The notes under the pieces: model-generated
Seen by the model: the letters and a program-made list of their open reading frames with translations, nothing else
Database searches by the model: none
What the model was told of the DNA's origin: nothing
Assembly (NCBI RefSeq): GCF_030272615.1
Contig: NC_081413.1
Coordinates: 720,083,867-720,147,866 of the forward strand
Length of the DNA stretch: 64,000 nt
Reading direction: 5' to 3'
Origin: Cryptomeria japonica
Taxonomy: Eukaryota; Streptophyta; Pinopsida; Cupressales; Cupressaceae
Shown here: piece after piece, positions 11,789-22,600 of the stretch
Numbering within the stretch: position 1 is the stretch's first letter
How the letters are laid out: each line of letters starts with the position of its first letter
Position numbers and translations under genes: made by a program

Positions 11789-12631
11789 ATGGTGAATGGA
11801 ATTAGAGTTGAGGACAGACTTGAAAGAGCATTAAGCTTTGTATCTTGGAAGTTCAGAGTTATGCTTGCCTTGGGGGAAAATGAATTAGACGAATTCGTGA
11901 AGGATATCGTACCGGAACCAAAAGAAGAGGATGAGAAACTTCAATGGAAGAGAAAGAACAACAAAGCAATGAAAATGTTGGTTGATTATGTGAAAGATCG
12001 CATTGTGCCAATCATCTCCAAGTTGATGAAGGCATGTGACATGTTCAAGACATTAGAGGAGATGTATGAGATCAACAACACGAGTCAAGCTCTCGCACTG
12101 AAACAACAACTTGACCACATCAAGATGACAAAAGGAGAATCTATCATGTCTTACTTCGTGAGGATTACTGAATTGAGAGATCAACTCTCTACCATTGGAC
12201 ACGCTATCAATGGCAAAGAATTAACCATGTTGGCTCTTAATGGTCTCCCTTCATCATGGGAGTCATTTATTCAAGGGATAAGCGCAAGATCAAAACTCCC
12301 TAAGTTTGATCGATTGAAGACAGACTGCATTCAAGAAGAGTCAAGATTGGCTACAAGAGGCATCGACCAAAGCTCCATAAATGAAGATATTCATGTCCTC
12401 GCCTCGCACTCCTCAAAGAAGGAAGGACATTTCAAAAGGAAGAAAGATAAGGAATCCAATAGTGCTCCTACATTCAAAAGAAGGAAGGATATTTCAGAAA
12501 TCCAATGCTTTAGATGTGACAGATATAGTCACTACGCAATGAAATGTCCAACCAGGACTATGCCTCAAGCTTCCATTGTGGATGTTGGTGAGACTATTCC
12601 ACAAAAGGATTCGGATGGAATCATATTCTGA
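11789..12631 (+). CDS. Copia gag-like polyprotein
   Basis: Retrotransposon gag: nucleocapsid/capsid protein that packages element RNA in cytoplasmic particles. From the first ATG (11789) the frame encodes 280 residues. The open frame extends upstream to 11753, but only with non-ATG codons. The order is: N-terminal region with VSWKFRVMLALGENELDEF; a central UBN2-type gag core including EEMYEINNTSQALALKQQL, MTKGESIMSYFVRITELRD and GLPSSWESFIQGI; a basic segment; and one CCHC zinc knuckle, CFRCDRYSHYAMKC, with S in place of the usual G before His. The frame has no stop or shift, unlike every other gag here, which fits the modest divergence between its LTRs. It lies 101 bp after the 5' LTR. Confidence 0.9.
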   Translation: MVNGIRVEDRLERALSFVSWKFRVMLALGENELDEFVKDIVPEPKEEDEKLQWKRKNNKAMKMLVDYVKDRIVPIISKLMKACDMFKTLEEMYEINNTSQALALKQQLDHIKMTKGESIMSYFVRITELRDQLSTIGHAINGKELTMLALNGLPSSWESFIQGISARSKLPKFDRLKTDCIQEESRLATRGIDQSSINEDIHVLASHSSKKEGHFKRKKDKESNSAPTFKRRKDISEIQCFRCDRYSHYAMKCPTRTMPQASIVDVGETIPQKDSDGIIF

Positions 12632-13574
12632 TTTGAAAGAGATAAGTTTTCTTTTTGGTTGAATAATGTTCATAAATTAAATATGTAATTTTATTTTTTG
12701 TTAATTCATGCAATTACATTATGTGTGCTATTTGTGAAACAACTTTGTCAGTAGACGTTCGCTTACGACAAGCTGCATTTGGATATCTTGTGTTTTAAAT
12801 TTCTTCAATTTACTATGAGAAATTTGTCCCTTACATTTAGGACATCTTTAGAATCACAATCTGTTGCTTTTCAGGCTATAGAGTTTTGAAGTTCTAATTG
12901 TGATGAAGAGATTGAAATTCAAGAGGAATATGCAAAAGACTTTAGTGGAGATTCTGAGATTTTGCATTTCCATTTTTTATAAAACAAATATCTACCTGCA
13001 GAGGTGCAACAGTTCACTTGTGAAAGCCATAGAGGCACTTATGTTGGTAATGATAGCATCTAGGGTTACAAAGCCAAGATTGAGACAAGAGAGCTCTCTC
13101 AGTGAGAGGGAACATACTGAAAGGGGATTTTGTTCTAAATCTCAAGATGATCATATTCCTGCCTAGGGCTCAATCTTATGATAGTAGATCCATGGTTCTT
13201 TTGGATCTAGCACTTCCAGTTGTATGAGGATCATACCAGATGATGAGAGTCTCCTGAAACAAGATATCTTCCATAATTGGGACCATGTGAGCACGGGTTG
13301 CTTCCGTGACAGAGGGAGCAGCTAAGAGGATGTGCTTTGATTGATATCCGAGGATCTTGGTCATATTGGTTCAGAGGGAGTGGACCATGTCAAGATGGTT
13401 TCTCTAGTGATCAGTCTAAGGACTATGATTCATGGGATGGAGACCTATGTATGAAAGGTGGAAGGCCTTTATGTTGACTCTTAGGTCATGATATTCCTCG
13501 ACAAATAAATACTTGGTGAGCTTGGAATACACCAAGTGTGATGCAGACTCCAACCTTGTTTTGTTTTATGAAAG
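12632..13574 (+). other. Degenerate Copia interior
   Basis: Sequence between gag and the RNase H tail, with stops in all frames. A few phrases near 13500-13574 resemble the end of the reverse-transcriptase/RNase H linker. Most of pol has been deleted or replaced. Confidence 0.5.
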
Positions 13575-13769
13575 GTCAGAACATGTGGAGATCAAGTTAG
13601 AGACATGGTGAAAAGGCATGCTATTCAATTAAGATACATTAGTACTAATGAGCAAACGGCAGACATTCTCACCAAGCCTCTCTTCATAATAAAGTTTGTG
13701 TACTTTCGAGGTAAGCTTGGTATGGTGAAGAATGAAGCCATAGCTGAACTTGAGTCTCAGCATCATTGA
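13575..13769 (+). pseudogene. Copia RNase H C-terminal remnant
   Basis: The frame reads RDMVKRHAIQLRYIST, then NEQTADILTKPL, then FVYFRGKLGMV and a short tail ending at TGA (13767-13769). This is the conserved carboxyl end of Copia polyproteins, where ADILTKPL is a hallmark. The catalytic part of RNase H is absent, and the upstream join around 13560-13600 is shifted, so no enzyme can be made. It confirms the Copia class and plus-strand orientation. Confidence 0.9.
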
Positions 13770-14006
13770 TTTAGTTATATGTTATACTAATGTATTCTTC
13801 TAATTGAGAATTGATGTTTAATGTATAAACTCTTGTTAATGCATTTCTCCTTGCGAGAGACTTGAGGTAAAAGCCCTTATCTCCACCCCCTGATATGGTT
13901 CATGGTGGATGATTTTCTTGTACTTGTGTGTTTACCCTCTTGATGAGCCATGGTGAATATCATTGTGAGGTGACAATCTCACAATGATGAACACTTGTAC
14001 ATCTCA

Positions 14007-14480
14007 CAATAATGGTTGACATCACGTGAGGTGACATCTATGATTAAACCATAATGGTGGATGTCACATGAGATGATATCTATGGATATGCCATAATGGT
14101 TGATATCACATGAGGTGATATCTATGAATAAACCATATTAGTGGATGTCACATGAGGTGATATCTATGGATATGACATAATGGTTGATATCACATGGGGT
14201 GATATCTATAGACAAATCATAATGGTGGATATCACATGAAGTGATATCTATGGATATGCCATAATGATTGATATCTCATGAGGTGATATCTATCGATATG
14301 CCATAATGGTGGATATCATGTGAGGTGATATCTATGGATAAGCCATAATGGTGGATATTACTTGAGGAGATATTTATGGTGGATATCACGTGAGGTGATA
14401 TCCATGGATAAGCCATAATGGTGGACATCACATGAGGTAATGTCCATGGATATGCCATTATGTTTGAGGTGATAACCAAT
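14007..14480. repeat. 42-bp minisatellite with internal hairpins (Copia 3' region)
   Basis: About 11 copies of a 42-bp unit run in tandem, starting near 14007, 14050, 14092, 14133, 14175, 14217, 14260, 14301, 14343, 14412 and 14455, with one shortened copy near 14377. The core is CCATAATGGTGGATATCACA followed by TGAGGTGATATCTATGGATA. Each unit carries inverted arms GATATCAC and GTGATATC five bases apart. The array lies between the RNase H remnant and the PPT, so it would sit in the 3' untranslated part of element RNA. The open frame on the opposite strand is a by-product of the repeat. Confidence 0.9.
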
Positions 14481-14634
14481 TGTTCACCGTCCATGGGAGT
14501 AACCATGATAGTTGTGTTCTTTTGCATTCTCTCTCATGGATGTAGCCATGATAGATTCACTCTCTGAATAGCCATGGTGAAGATCACTATGTGACTCAGA
14601 TCTTGAGTGGGATTCCTCCCTAGCTAAGAGGGAG

Positions 14635-15329
14635 TGTTGAAGAATAGCGTCAGTCAGAATCTGATCAGACTGAGTCGTCTAAGTTGTCTAATCGGCCTAA
14701 TCGGCCTTAGACAACTTAGTTGACCAATTAATTATATATCCTTATGTCAAAATAATAATTATATACATATCGACTTATATATGATCCGATCTATACTATG
14801 ATTAATATGTTTATGAATCGATTAATTTAAGAATCGATTCTATGTTATGATTAGCTTACGAATCGATTAATATATAAACCGATTTGATGTTAAATTGTTT
14901 TATCTAAACTTGTTGTTAGACGTGTTTTTGTCTAATCGATCTTGGAGAGTCATGATGGTTAGGGAGAGACGTGATGGCTGAGGAAGTCGTGTTGGTTGAA
15001 TTAGATATCATGCTATGTATATCTATTCAATCTCTCCCTCCACTTTGAGATTGATAAGGATAGCAGATAGAAAGATAACATTTTAGTTTCACCGTTCTTC
15101 ATATTCGAATTATTCAGCATCTACAGCAGATCGTGTCCTCTATCTTTGTCTTCTAAATCATCAATCAAATTGAAATCCTCTTTTGTGCTGTTGATTCATC
15201 TGTGTATCTGTAAATCATCATTAAGGGAGATTGAATACATAGTTTGAACTGTATAGGTACATCCTAAGAGGTGAAACTAAATTATTGGCAAATAATTTTG
15301 AAATATAATCTGATCACCAAAATTCAACA
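14635..15329 (+). repeat. 3' LTR of the Copia element
   Basis: 695 bp, starting TGTTGAAGAATAGC after the purine run and ending TTCAACA, followed by the TCCCC target copy. Confidence 0.93.
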
Positions 15330-15385
15330 TCCCCTGACATCCCACCATCCCTGTCCCAGAGGTGATATGGAACATAGTTTTTTAA

Positions 15386-15735
15386 TGATGAAGCCTTTGG
15401 TCAAGGTTCTCTATTTTGTTGATGGGGATAAAATGTCAAAAGATTATTATGGTATAAACAAAGAAAACATAAAACCTTTAGCTACATATTGATTGCAAAT
15501 GGACAAACCAACTCCACCAACCAATACATGCCATGGGATACTACTTAAACCCTGATTTTTTCTTCCATCTCCTTCAAAGCTGATGTGGAGGTTATGGCAG
15601 GCTTGACCGCATGTATAAAGAGGATGACAAATGATGAAGGCCTTAAAGACCCAATTCTAGATGAGTTGCAAGTTACATGGGTGTGAAGGGGAGGCTCTTT
15701 TCGTTATCTTGGAAAACCCAACAGCAAGGTACAAG
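15386..15735 (+). pseudogene. hAT transposase fragment (DUF659-type)
   Basis: Frames broken by shifts read PLVKVLYFVDGDKMSKDYY, then QLHQPIHAMGYYLNPDF, then ADVEVMAGLTACIKRM. In plant hAT transposases the same motifs occur in this order between the DUF659 region and the C-terminal dimerisation domain (PLVxVLRxVDGDK, then LHxAxYxLNPxF). The fragment has at least two frame changes and ends at the solo LTR at 15741; no continuation is visible beyond 16981. It belongs to an older hAT element than the one split by the Copia insertion, whose right end sits directly before it. Confidence 0.75.
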
Positions 15736-16226
15736 CTGAGTGTCATGCCACCAATCTGACAGCGAACCTGAAAGAGAAATTGTCTTAGGATAGTAAGACT
15801 TCACAATTATGCTCCTAACATCAATAATGAATGTGACAGCAGCCCATGATCACCATAACAGATCGCAGGGAAATAAGATAACAATTGCCTTATGAATCGA
15901 TCCTCTCTCCTTGCTCTAGCAGTGATTCTCTCCAACGCGAACAAGAGAGTAGTTAGACTTAGCAATAATAAATGGTGCAGTTGGCAACAAAGGTCTCAAT
16001 CTGGCAGTGAATGCACATACCCCACTCCAAGGGTCACAACCTAAAAGGAAAGCCACAACCTTCCAAAGCCGATGGAGGGATAAAATAAGACATCGCCCAG
16101 CATCCAAGGAAGCCACCAAACAAGAGCAAAATCCCTCATATTCACAGCAGGTCGATCAGAATAATAATATTGAATGATTGTGGTATGCAGAAAACATTTA
16201 TATTACCTATCCATATGTATTTGTAT

Positions 16227-16229
<3 letters not shown>

Positions 16230-16262
<33 letters not shown>
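16230..16262. repeat. (TA)n microsatellite
   Basis: About 16 uninterrupted TA units within the solo LTR; likely length-variable. Confidence 0.95.
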
Positions 16263-16265
<3 letters not shown>

Positions 16266-16397
16266 GATCTGAATGTCTGAATTTAACACGAATATCTATG
16301 TATTCAATAATGTGGATTTCTGTTTGCAATAATCAATCATGTTGTGGGAAAGGAAGAGAATGCAAGGAGGGGCAACAGCGAGGGATACCTCACTACA

Positions 16398-16735
16398 CAT
16401 GCCACCTCATGAGAACAGTTAAGGACTGTGTGAGGCCAAAGGGGGCAGAGTTTCCACCCTTAGGCCTAGGTTGAGGGTTAGTTTAGGGGGCATCCTATTG
16501 CATGTCTCCCCTGCGAACCCCATATTGATCAATTATTGACATAAGCTAAAAGGGATGCTCAATCATAAGAGAAGAGAAGGATGGCACAATAGAGGGAAAC
16601 GGTGTACAAACCCCACTAAGTACACCACCTCATGAGAATGGTTAAGGACCACATGAGGCCAAGAGGGACAGAGTTTCTGCCCTTGGGCCTAGGGTATGGG
16701 ATATTTGGGGCACCTTACCATATCTCCCAACTCTA
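16398..16735. repeat. Duplicated ~110-bp segment within the solo LTR
   Basis: CCACCTCATGAGAA, GGTTAAGGAC-like text, CAGAGTTT and GGCCTAGG occur in order near 16400 and again near 16627, followed by a purine-rich join and a TCTCCC motif. The open frames over this region are therefore duplicated LTR text and not genes. Confidence 0.7.
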
Positions 16736-16981
16736 CCCTCATTCTTCATTTAGAATTGTTATGTGTTATAAGTATGTATATTCCTTAGCCCTAGAAATGG
16801 AAATATTCTATGAATTATATCTACATTATTATCTAACTTGGTGGAAGGTTTCCAAGGCAGACTTATGTCATCTTATTCATGAAGGATTACATCTCTAACT
16901 ATATTATGTTCCCTGTTTCATTTGGATTTCTGAGTTTAGGGCAAATTACAAGGTAATCCAGAAAAGGGACATTACACTGAG

Positions 16982-17293
16982 TATTTTAATCACACCTCTT
17001 TAATAAATACAATTTTAACTCAACACTACACAGTTTTACTTAAAATTTATAATTATTTTAAAGTTTTATTTGTAAATTTGTGGTGGGATGATTATGGTGT
17101 GAGGATTAAGATGCCATTAACCTTATAAATCCTATGTATATTGTGTCTCCAACACTCTTCAAAGGCCTACATGGACACATAAGGTGTAATTGGAGAAAAT
17201 ATTTATATTTAAGATTCTACTAAAATCTTGATACCAGTTGTCATATGTATTCATAAGGGTGGTGGTGATTGCATTTGACTTTAGAGGAGTTAT
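16982..17293. other. Non-coding interval
   Basis: 312 bp of AT-rich sequence between the solo LTR and the next Copia element. No gene or repeat boundary seen. Confidence 0.5.
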
Positions 17294-17888
17294 TGTTGGA
17301 AACTTGAGTGTTGTGCCTTGTTGTCATTGATGTCAACCTATCTTGTGTTGGCATTGATGTCAACCTATCTTGTATTGATATGGAAGTAAGAATAGTATAG
17401 CAGATGTTTCTATATGCAGGAAAGAGTATTTGTGTACAGTGTTGAGTGTTCGAGTATTGGTGAAGATGTTGTGGTGTTTCCGAAAGATTGGTATAGTGGA
17501 AGTTTCAATATGCAAGAAACCATATTAAGCAGGAAAAAGTTTTTAATGTCTCCGATTTGTGAAGACTATGTGCCATGGTTCTAAATACAATGCTTATGTT
17601 CTATGTATATTGCACTATCAAGTTTGCATATGCTCTATGGCTCAGTTGGCTGAGCTGATTACTGATGTTTCTAATAGTAAGGCTATCCATCAGAATAGGT
17701 CCAAAAAAGGTATGATGGTTTCCAAATAGGTAAATTCAAGTGTTATGGTTTGGAGGACATGTTCATATGGATTGTGTAGTGTTGTAGTTTAGTTTTCAGA
17801 TGATGGTTTGACTAGCATGTAAAGTTATGATGCTTTGTGTTCTATGTTGTCAGCTAGTCTAGTTTCTAGCAGACTGTGACATTGTATT
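17294..17888 (+). repeat. 5' LTR, left part
   Basis: Begins TGTTGGAAACTTGAG and runs parallel to 28105-28694 up to GTGACATTGTAT, where the nested minus-strand element begins. Confidence 0.88.
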
Positions 17889-18932
17889 TGTTGATGGTGT
17901 TTTTATGCACAATCGAACACAGAATAAAGTATTGAATAGTCTATCCTCTCTTGAACAAAGGCTTCTCAAATGCTGAATATTGGCAAAAAGGATCACTTGA
18001 GACAACTCCAGGGTTCTCAATGTCAGGCCTTGACGTGTTGGATAGCTTCAATGGTGTAATGTGTTTGTTGTACCTGCAAGGGGACTTACATAGTTGTTTT
18101 CTAGATTCAATTCAAGCTCAATGGAATGATGTTGCAATATCGCTCTTTTCTACTACTACTAATATTGGATTAAAAAAAAAACTGAAAAAAGGAGTAAGGT
18201 TTAGGAATGCTAGGCTAACACTAAGAATGCAAGACAATGGACAATTTCAAGTAAGCTCAACTAAGCTTTGCTTTGACATGCTATAAACATCTCCACAACG
18301 CTAATGAAATCTTCTAGGAATAGCTTGGTGAATTTCAAACCACTACCACAAACATAAATAACTACAAGATGAAGCATATCAATAATGGAATAGTAATTGA
18401 AGTTAAGCTTTGGCAAAAATGAGTTTAGTTGACTACACAAGATACTTCACCATCGATGGAGTACTAGTAGTATGAACAACCAACTTCACTTTCAATCATG
18501 CACATGCATCTTTCACTCATCTAAAACACTTAAAGCAAATTCTACTCTAATTTTTTTGTCTTTTCAATATTAACTTCTCATTAAAGAATAAAGAAACAAG
18601 CGAATGCTTCAAAACTCAATAAGTCACCAATACTTCACTGATTTTATTAATTTCTACAGCATCGAGCAACAATTCTTCAAAACTCTTCTAATCAATCCTT
18701 TACAAATGAAATGAGTTGAGCTTATATAGAGCTCTCAATTACAATGTGTGGCCAAGATTAAATCAAAATCGAGGGCCCAGATTTTGCCACCTAAAGCCTA
18801 ATTAGGATTTGTTACAACAAAAATATCTAATTATAGCAAATTATTTAATATCAACAAATGGGAATGTGACATCCATTTGGCACACAATACGAGGAAAAAT
18901 CCTCCAATAGAAAAAATTGAAGCCACATAGGA

Positions 18933-20093
18933 TCATAACAAACTATCTTCTAGAATCATGTTTCCTTTATCCTTTTCTCTTTTGGCAAATTCAACGAAGC
19001 TGGACATCATTGATTCAATCTCAGTTATTGGAGCTGCAGACAGGTTCTTCAATTGTTCTTCCAAGTAACTGACTTCATCTAAGCTTGAGGCAAAGGTTGC
19101 CTCCCATCCTAGCCCGAAGCCTCTTGTTTTGCTGGCAAGTACGGTGACTACGTGTATATCATCCAATTGCTTCTCGAAAGGTGATTCATTTGTTCCAAAG
19201 AAGATGGTCTTCATTCACTTAGCTAGCTGCTCGACGTCAATATCAATTCCTTCATTCTTCTCCTTCTTGAGAATGATCTCGGATACTTCCAAGATCTTGT
19301 CATGTATCGAATTTATTGCTTGATCAACTTGGGTGCATCCACCACTAATATCTTCAAAAATGACCTTTCTCATGCGAAGCAACTTACACCATTGTTGGAA
19401 ATCAGGTAATTGTCCATCTTTCAATATTCCTTCGCTCACCAAAGTCTGCCTTGCCGTGCTCTTCATTACTTGCAATATGGGCATGGTGAAGTCTCTGGTG
19501 TAGACAAATGTATCATATGTTGTCATGAGTGCTTGAGTTCTTTCAAGAATCGCCATAGCTCTATCAAATATCTTCACTAACTCCTTTATGAATGCATTCA
19601 CCCTCTTAAAAATCTTGTTTATCCAAATATCCATCAATTGCGTCAAAGCTTTCATATTTTCAAAATCATCAACTGAGTCGGGAGGAAGCAATGGCAACGG
19701 CGTAGCCAAAGGATCATGTTGCCTTAGCGGTTGCTTGAGTTGCTGAAGATGACTTCTCAATACATTGTTTTCCTCCTCCAACTTCTTATTCTTCTCTACT
19801 TTTAACTTTAGCATGTCCTGAACTATCTTCGCCGTGTCATTCATGTCTTCCAATGCCAGATCAGTAGTGGGAGGACCTAAATCAATAGTCTCCAAGTCAT
19901 ACTCCTCTGTTGTGATCTCATCCTTAGGCTTGTCTACTCTTGGAGTGGCAATCTGTATTATTCTAGATCCTTCACCATCACTTGTCGTCTTTGATATCTT
20001 TACTACTTTCTTCTTCTCAGTCTCTTGATTTCTATCTAGATAGCTGCCCAAATCAGAAGGATCTTCGTCTTCTACTATCACTTTCTTTGTCAA
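18933..20093 (-). pseudogene. Unknown coiled-coil ORF inside the nested LTR element
   Basis: A minus-strand frame of about 386 codons has one in-frame TGA at 19215-19217, immediately followed by an ATG in the same frame. No ATG lies at the head of the open frame; it is open upstream to about 20150, and the first internal ATG is near codon 84. The product would be acidic and charged at the start (VEDEDPSDLGSYLDRNQE), with a coiled coil (VEKNKKLEEENNVLRSHLQQ) and a long helical part (MDIWINKIFKRVNAFIKEL). I recognise no family. It runs in the same direction as its host element, so it could be a decayed gag or an extra element ORF. No zinc knuckle, protease or polymerase motif is present. Confidence 0.55.
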
Positions 20094-21894
20094 CCTCTCC
20101 CTAAGCCATGCAAGAATAGTTGATCTCTCTTCTCCAACTTAAACTTCATTCAATTGCCAATCTTCTCAAGGTTGGGATGTAACTTCTTGATCTTCATCTT
20201 CAATGCTCACATACACATCACTACCTTCCTTATCATTGACTGGCTTAGGTGAAATTGCCTTGCCTTGACCCAATGGTCACTTTCCTTTGTTTGTCCTTTT
20301 GCACTTGTTTTGAATTGTAGATTCCATGGACTCATTCACTACATGATCAATGCTCTCTCTAGGTGGGCGATCTTCCTAGGTAGTTGCTTGATTTGTTTCT
20401 ATCTCGTGCACGGAAGAGGTGTTGAAAATATTGTCATTGATGTCAAGGGCACTCAGGAGACTATTAAAATAATTGTCATTGATGTTAGAAATATTCAGTC
20501 AATTAGAGAAACAAACTAATGAGAAAATAAATGAATAACAAGTGCAAAGGATACGATCAAACTTAAATAATAATGAGTCCACAACATGAAAGCTTGCACA
20601 TGATACCTGGTCAAAGATCTTCTTATCATGAGCAGCCAATGTTTCCATTCTAGCAATCTACACATATAATAAAGATGGGCATATACGACAAAGGTAATAC
20701 CGTGTATTTGCAAACAAAGACAAATGATAATTATATGAACCAGTAGCTAATTATATGAAGCAGTTTCTATGATCGACTTCATTAAAACGACTAAAATAGA
20801 AAACTACTTTGTAAGTCTAAATTGGAAACTGTTATCACAAAAGCTCGCACCCTTACTGAGCTATCAACTCAGCAACCTTGTGAAACATAAAAACAACGCC
20901 AAAGTGTGGGACCTTGCGCAAGGGGTTGAATCTCCGGAGAAGGCCGGCTTCCTTCTCAATCCAAGTGCAGGTATTGAACCAACTCAACACCTCAAATCTT
21001 ACTTCTAAACTACCCTAACAGCTTACAGATGAAAAGGGAAGAGAGAAATGCTTAAAATGAAAGGAGGTGATGCACCAAGATAAGAGATTGTTCCTCTCCC
21101 CACTCGAAATGGCACAAGGAATCAACTGAAATACCCAAGAGATGCACAAACTTCAGTTGCATGTGTGACCCAAACGCATGTATGGAGGTTAAAATTTGCT
21201 AAGTGTCAAGAGGGGAGAAGGATTCCCACAAGTCACACTCAGAAAAACAAGTTAACACAGCATATATGGAGGAAGAGCCACAAAACATACACCTATGATG
21301 AAGTTAAAGAAACATACACAGCATGCATAAGTTGAAGGAAGGCAAGAATGTAATTTCAATTCATTCGAAGGCCAATTGCCAAACTTACAGTTGCAAAAAT
21401 GCAAAAATAATTACAAGTCTTCAAGAGAAGAGAAAGAGCATAGGAAAGCTCGAGCCAGCAGGGAGAGAACCCTTTACAATGAGGCTTAACAGCCTTATAT
21501 AGAAAAATGGTAACAAGAATGATCATGACCCCCGTATGTCAGTCTGGGAGTGCAGGGAAGTGCATGCACTTGGCTTCTGTACATGCAAGCAACCTAGCCA
21601 TACCCACAAAAGGCAACCCTGAGAAGGGTGGATTGACTGACCTTCCAAAGTCAGAGTATGCAGACATGACATAAGTCACCACAACAAGTATGGCCCCGTA
21701 CCTCCCTTGATGGAAATCCTACCAAAAACATTAAATGCACCCTTGTGGCTCCACAAAAGAAGGTGCATAAGTCACAAAAGTTGTTTGAGCATTTAAAGCT
21801 GAGTGTTGATCACGCCATCCGGAAGTGTCGCCAGTTGGAAGGAAGTTTGGGGACTTCGGAAACTCAGGTTCTCGAAGTGGGGAAGACAAGGAAA

Positions 21895-22600
21895 GAACCT
21901 CGGAATCTCAGGGTTCCAAGGTTTTGGGGTCCCAGGAAGGAGAAAAGAGAGCAGCAGGGAACTTCGGAACCTCGGGGTTCCGAGGTTCTGAAAAAAGGGC
22001 TAAGGAAGAAACTTACTTCGAAACCTCGGGGTTCCGGAGTTCCAGGAAGGAAAAAGGGAAGCAAAGGAAGAGAACTTCAGAACCTAGGGGTTCCGAAATT
22101 CCGAAGAAAGGAAGGAAGAAGGCTAGGAGGGAACTTCGGAACCTCGGGGTTCCAAAGAAGGCAAGGGAAAGGAACTTCGGAACCTCGAGGTTCCGGAGTT
22201 CCGAAGTTCCAGGGAACAGAGGAGGAGGCAAGGAAAAGGCAGAACTGAGCAAAGGAACTTCGGAACCTCGGGGTTCCGGAGTTCCAAGGAAGGGAAGAAG
22301 AAAAGAAAGGAACTTCAGAACCTTGAGGTTCTGGAGTTCCAGGGAACGGAAGAGAAAGGGAAAGAAAAAGAGGAACTTCGAAAACTCGGGTTTCCGGAGT
22401 TTCGGGAAAAGAAAGGAGAGGCAGCAAAGGGAAGGAACCTCGGAACCTCGGTGTTCCAAAGTTCCAGGAAAGAAGAAAACGAAGAGGGAACTTCGGAACC
22501 TCAGGGTTCTAGAGTTCTGGAAAAGGAAAAGCGAGAGAAGGCAAAGGGAAAGAACCTCGGAACCTCGGCATTCCGAGGTTCCGCGAAAGGAAGAAAAGGC
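21895..22600. repeat. Palindromic minisatellite, core GGAACTTCGGAACC
   Basis: About 12 units spaced roughly 55-65 bp apart, near 21895, 21959, 22012, 22072, 22130, 22173, 22256, 22310, 22373, 22434, 22489 and 22552. Each has GGAACTTCGGAACC, a TCGG-like loop, then GGTTCCGGAGTTCC, so each unit can fold into a hairpin of about 14 bp. Units are separated by purine-rich spacers of A and G. The array gives overlapping open frames on both strands, which I regard as artefacts. It lies in the upstream (U3-like) half of the nested element. Confidence 0.9.

Larger units (their letters stand above)
10995..15329 (+). mobile_element. Copia-type LTR retrotransposon, internally deleted
   Basis: The 5' LTR (10995-11687) and 3' LTR (14635-15329) end TTCAACA and are about 96% identical by hand count. 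The PBS TGGTATCAGAGC follows the 5' LTR at 11688, and the purine run CTAAGAGGGAG precedes the 3' LTR. The target duplication TCCCC is perfect (10990-10994, 15330-15334). The 2.95-kb interior keeps a full gag frame and the last ~64 codons of Copia RNase H. Protease, integrase and most of the reverse transcriptase are missing. It is therefore a non-autonomous, fairly young insertion, and it interrupts a hAT element. Confidence 0.95.
9897..15377. mobile_element. Non-autonomous hAT-like element split by a Copia insertion
   Basis: Left end CCATGTTCCACAGGGAC at 9897; the right end read inward from 15377 is CTATGTTCCAT. The flanks TTTTTTAG (9889-9896) and TTTTTTAA (15378-15385) match at 7 of 8 positions. 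Removing the Copia element at 10995-15329 and one TCCCC copy leaves about 1.14 kb. The ends are rich in CATCCCC/GTCCC blocks, and another copy of this end occurs at 52259. No transposase frame inside. The superfamily call rests on the 8-bp duplication and the resemblance of the ends to other hAT ends in this window. Confidence 0.75.
15741..16976 (+). mobile_element. Solo LTR (TGTCATGCC...GGGACATTACA)
   Basis: Starts TGTCATGCCACC at 15741 and ends AAAGGGACATTACA at 16976. The 5-bp flanks CTGAG (15736-15740 and 16977-16981) match perfectly. There is no second LTR or interior. It contains a (TA)n microsatellite and an internal duplication with a period of about 228 bp. It interrupts the hAT transposase fragment. 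Confidence 0.88.

Noticed and set aside
14276..14527. Minus-strand open frame of 83 codons
   Set aside because: Periodic peptide produced by the 42-bp minisatellite.
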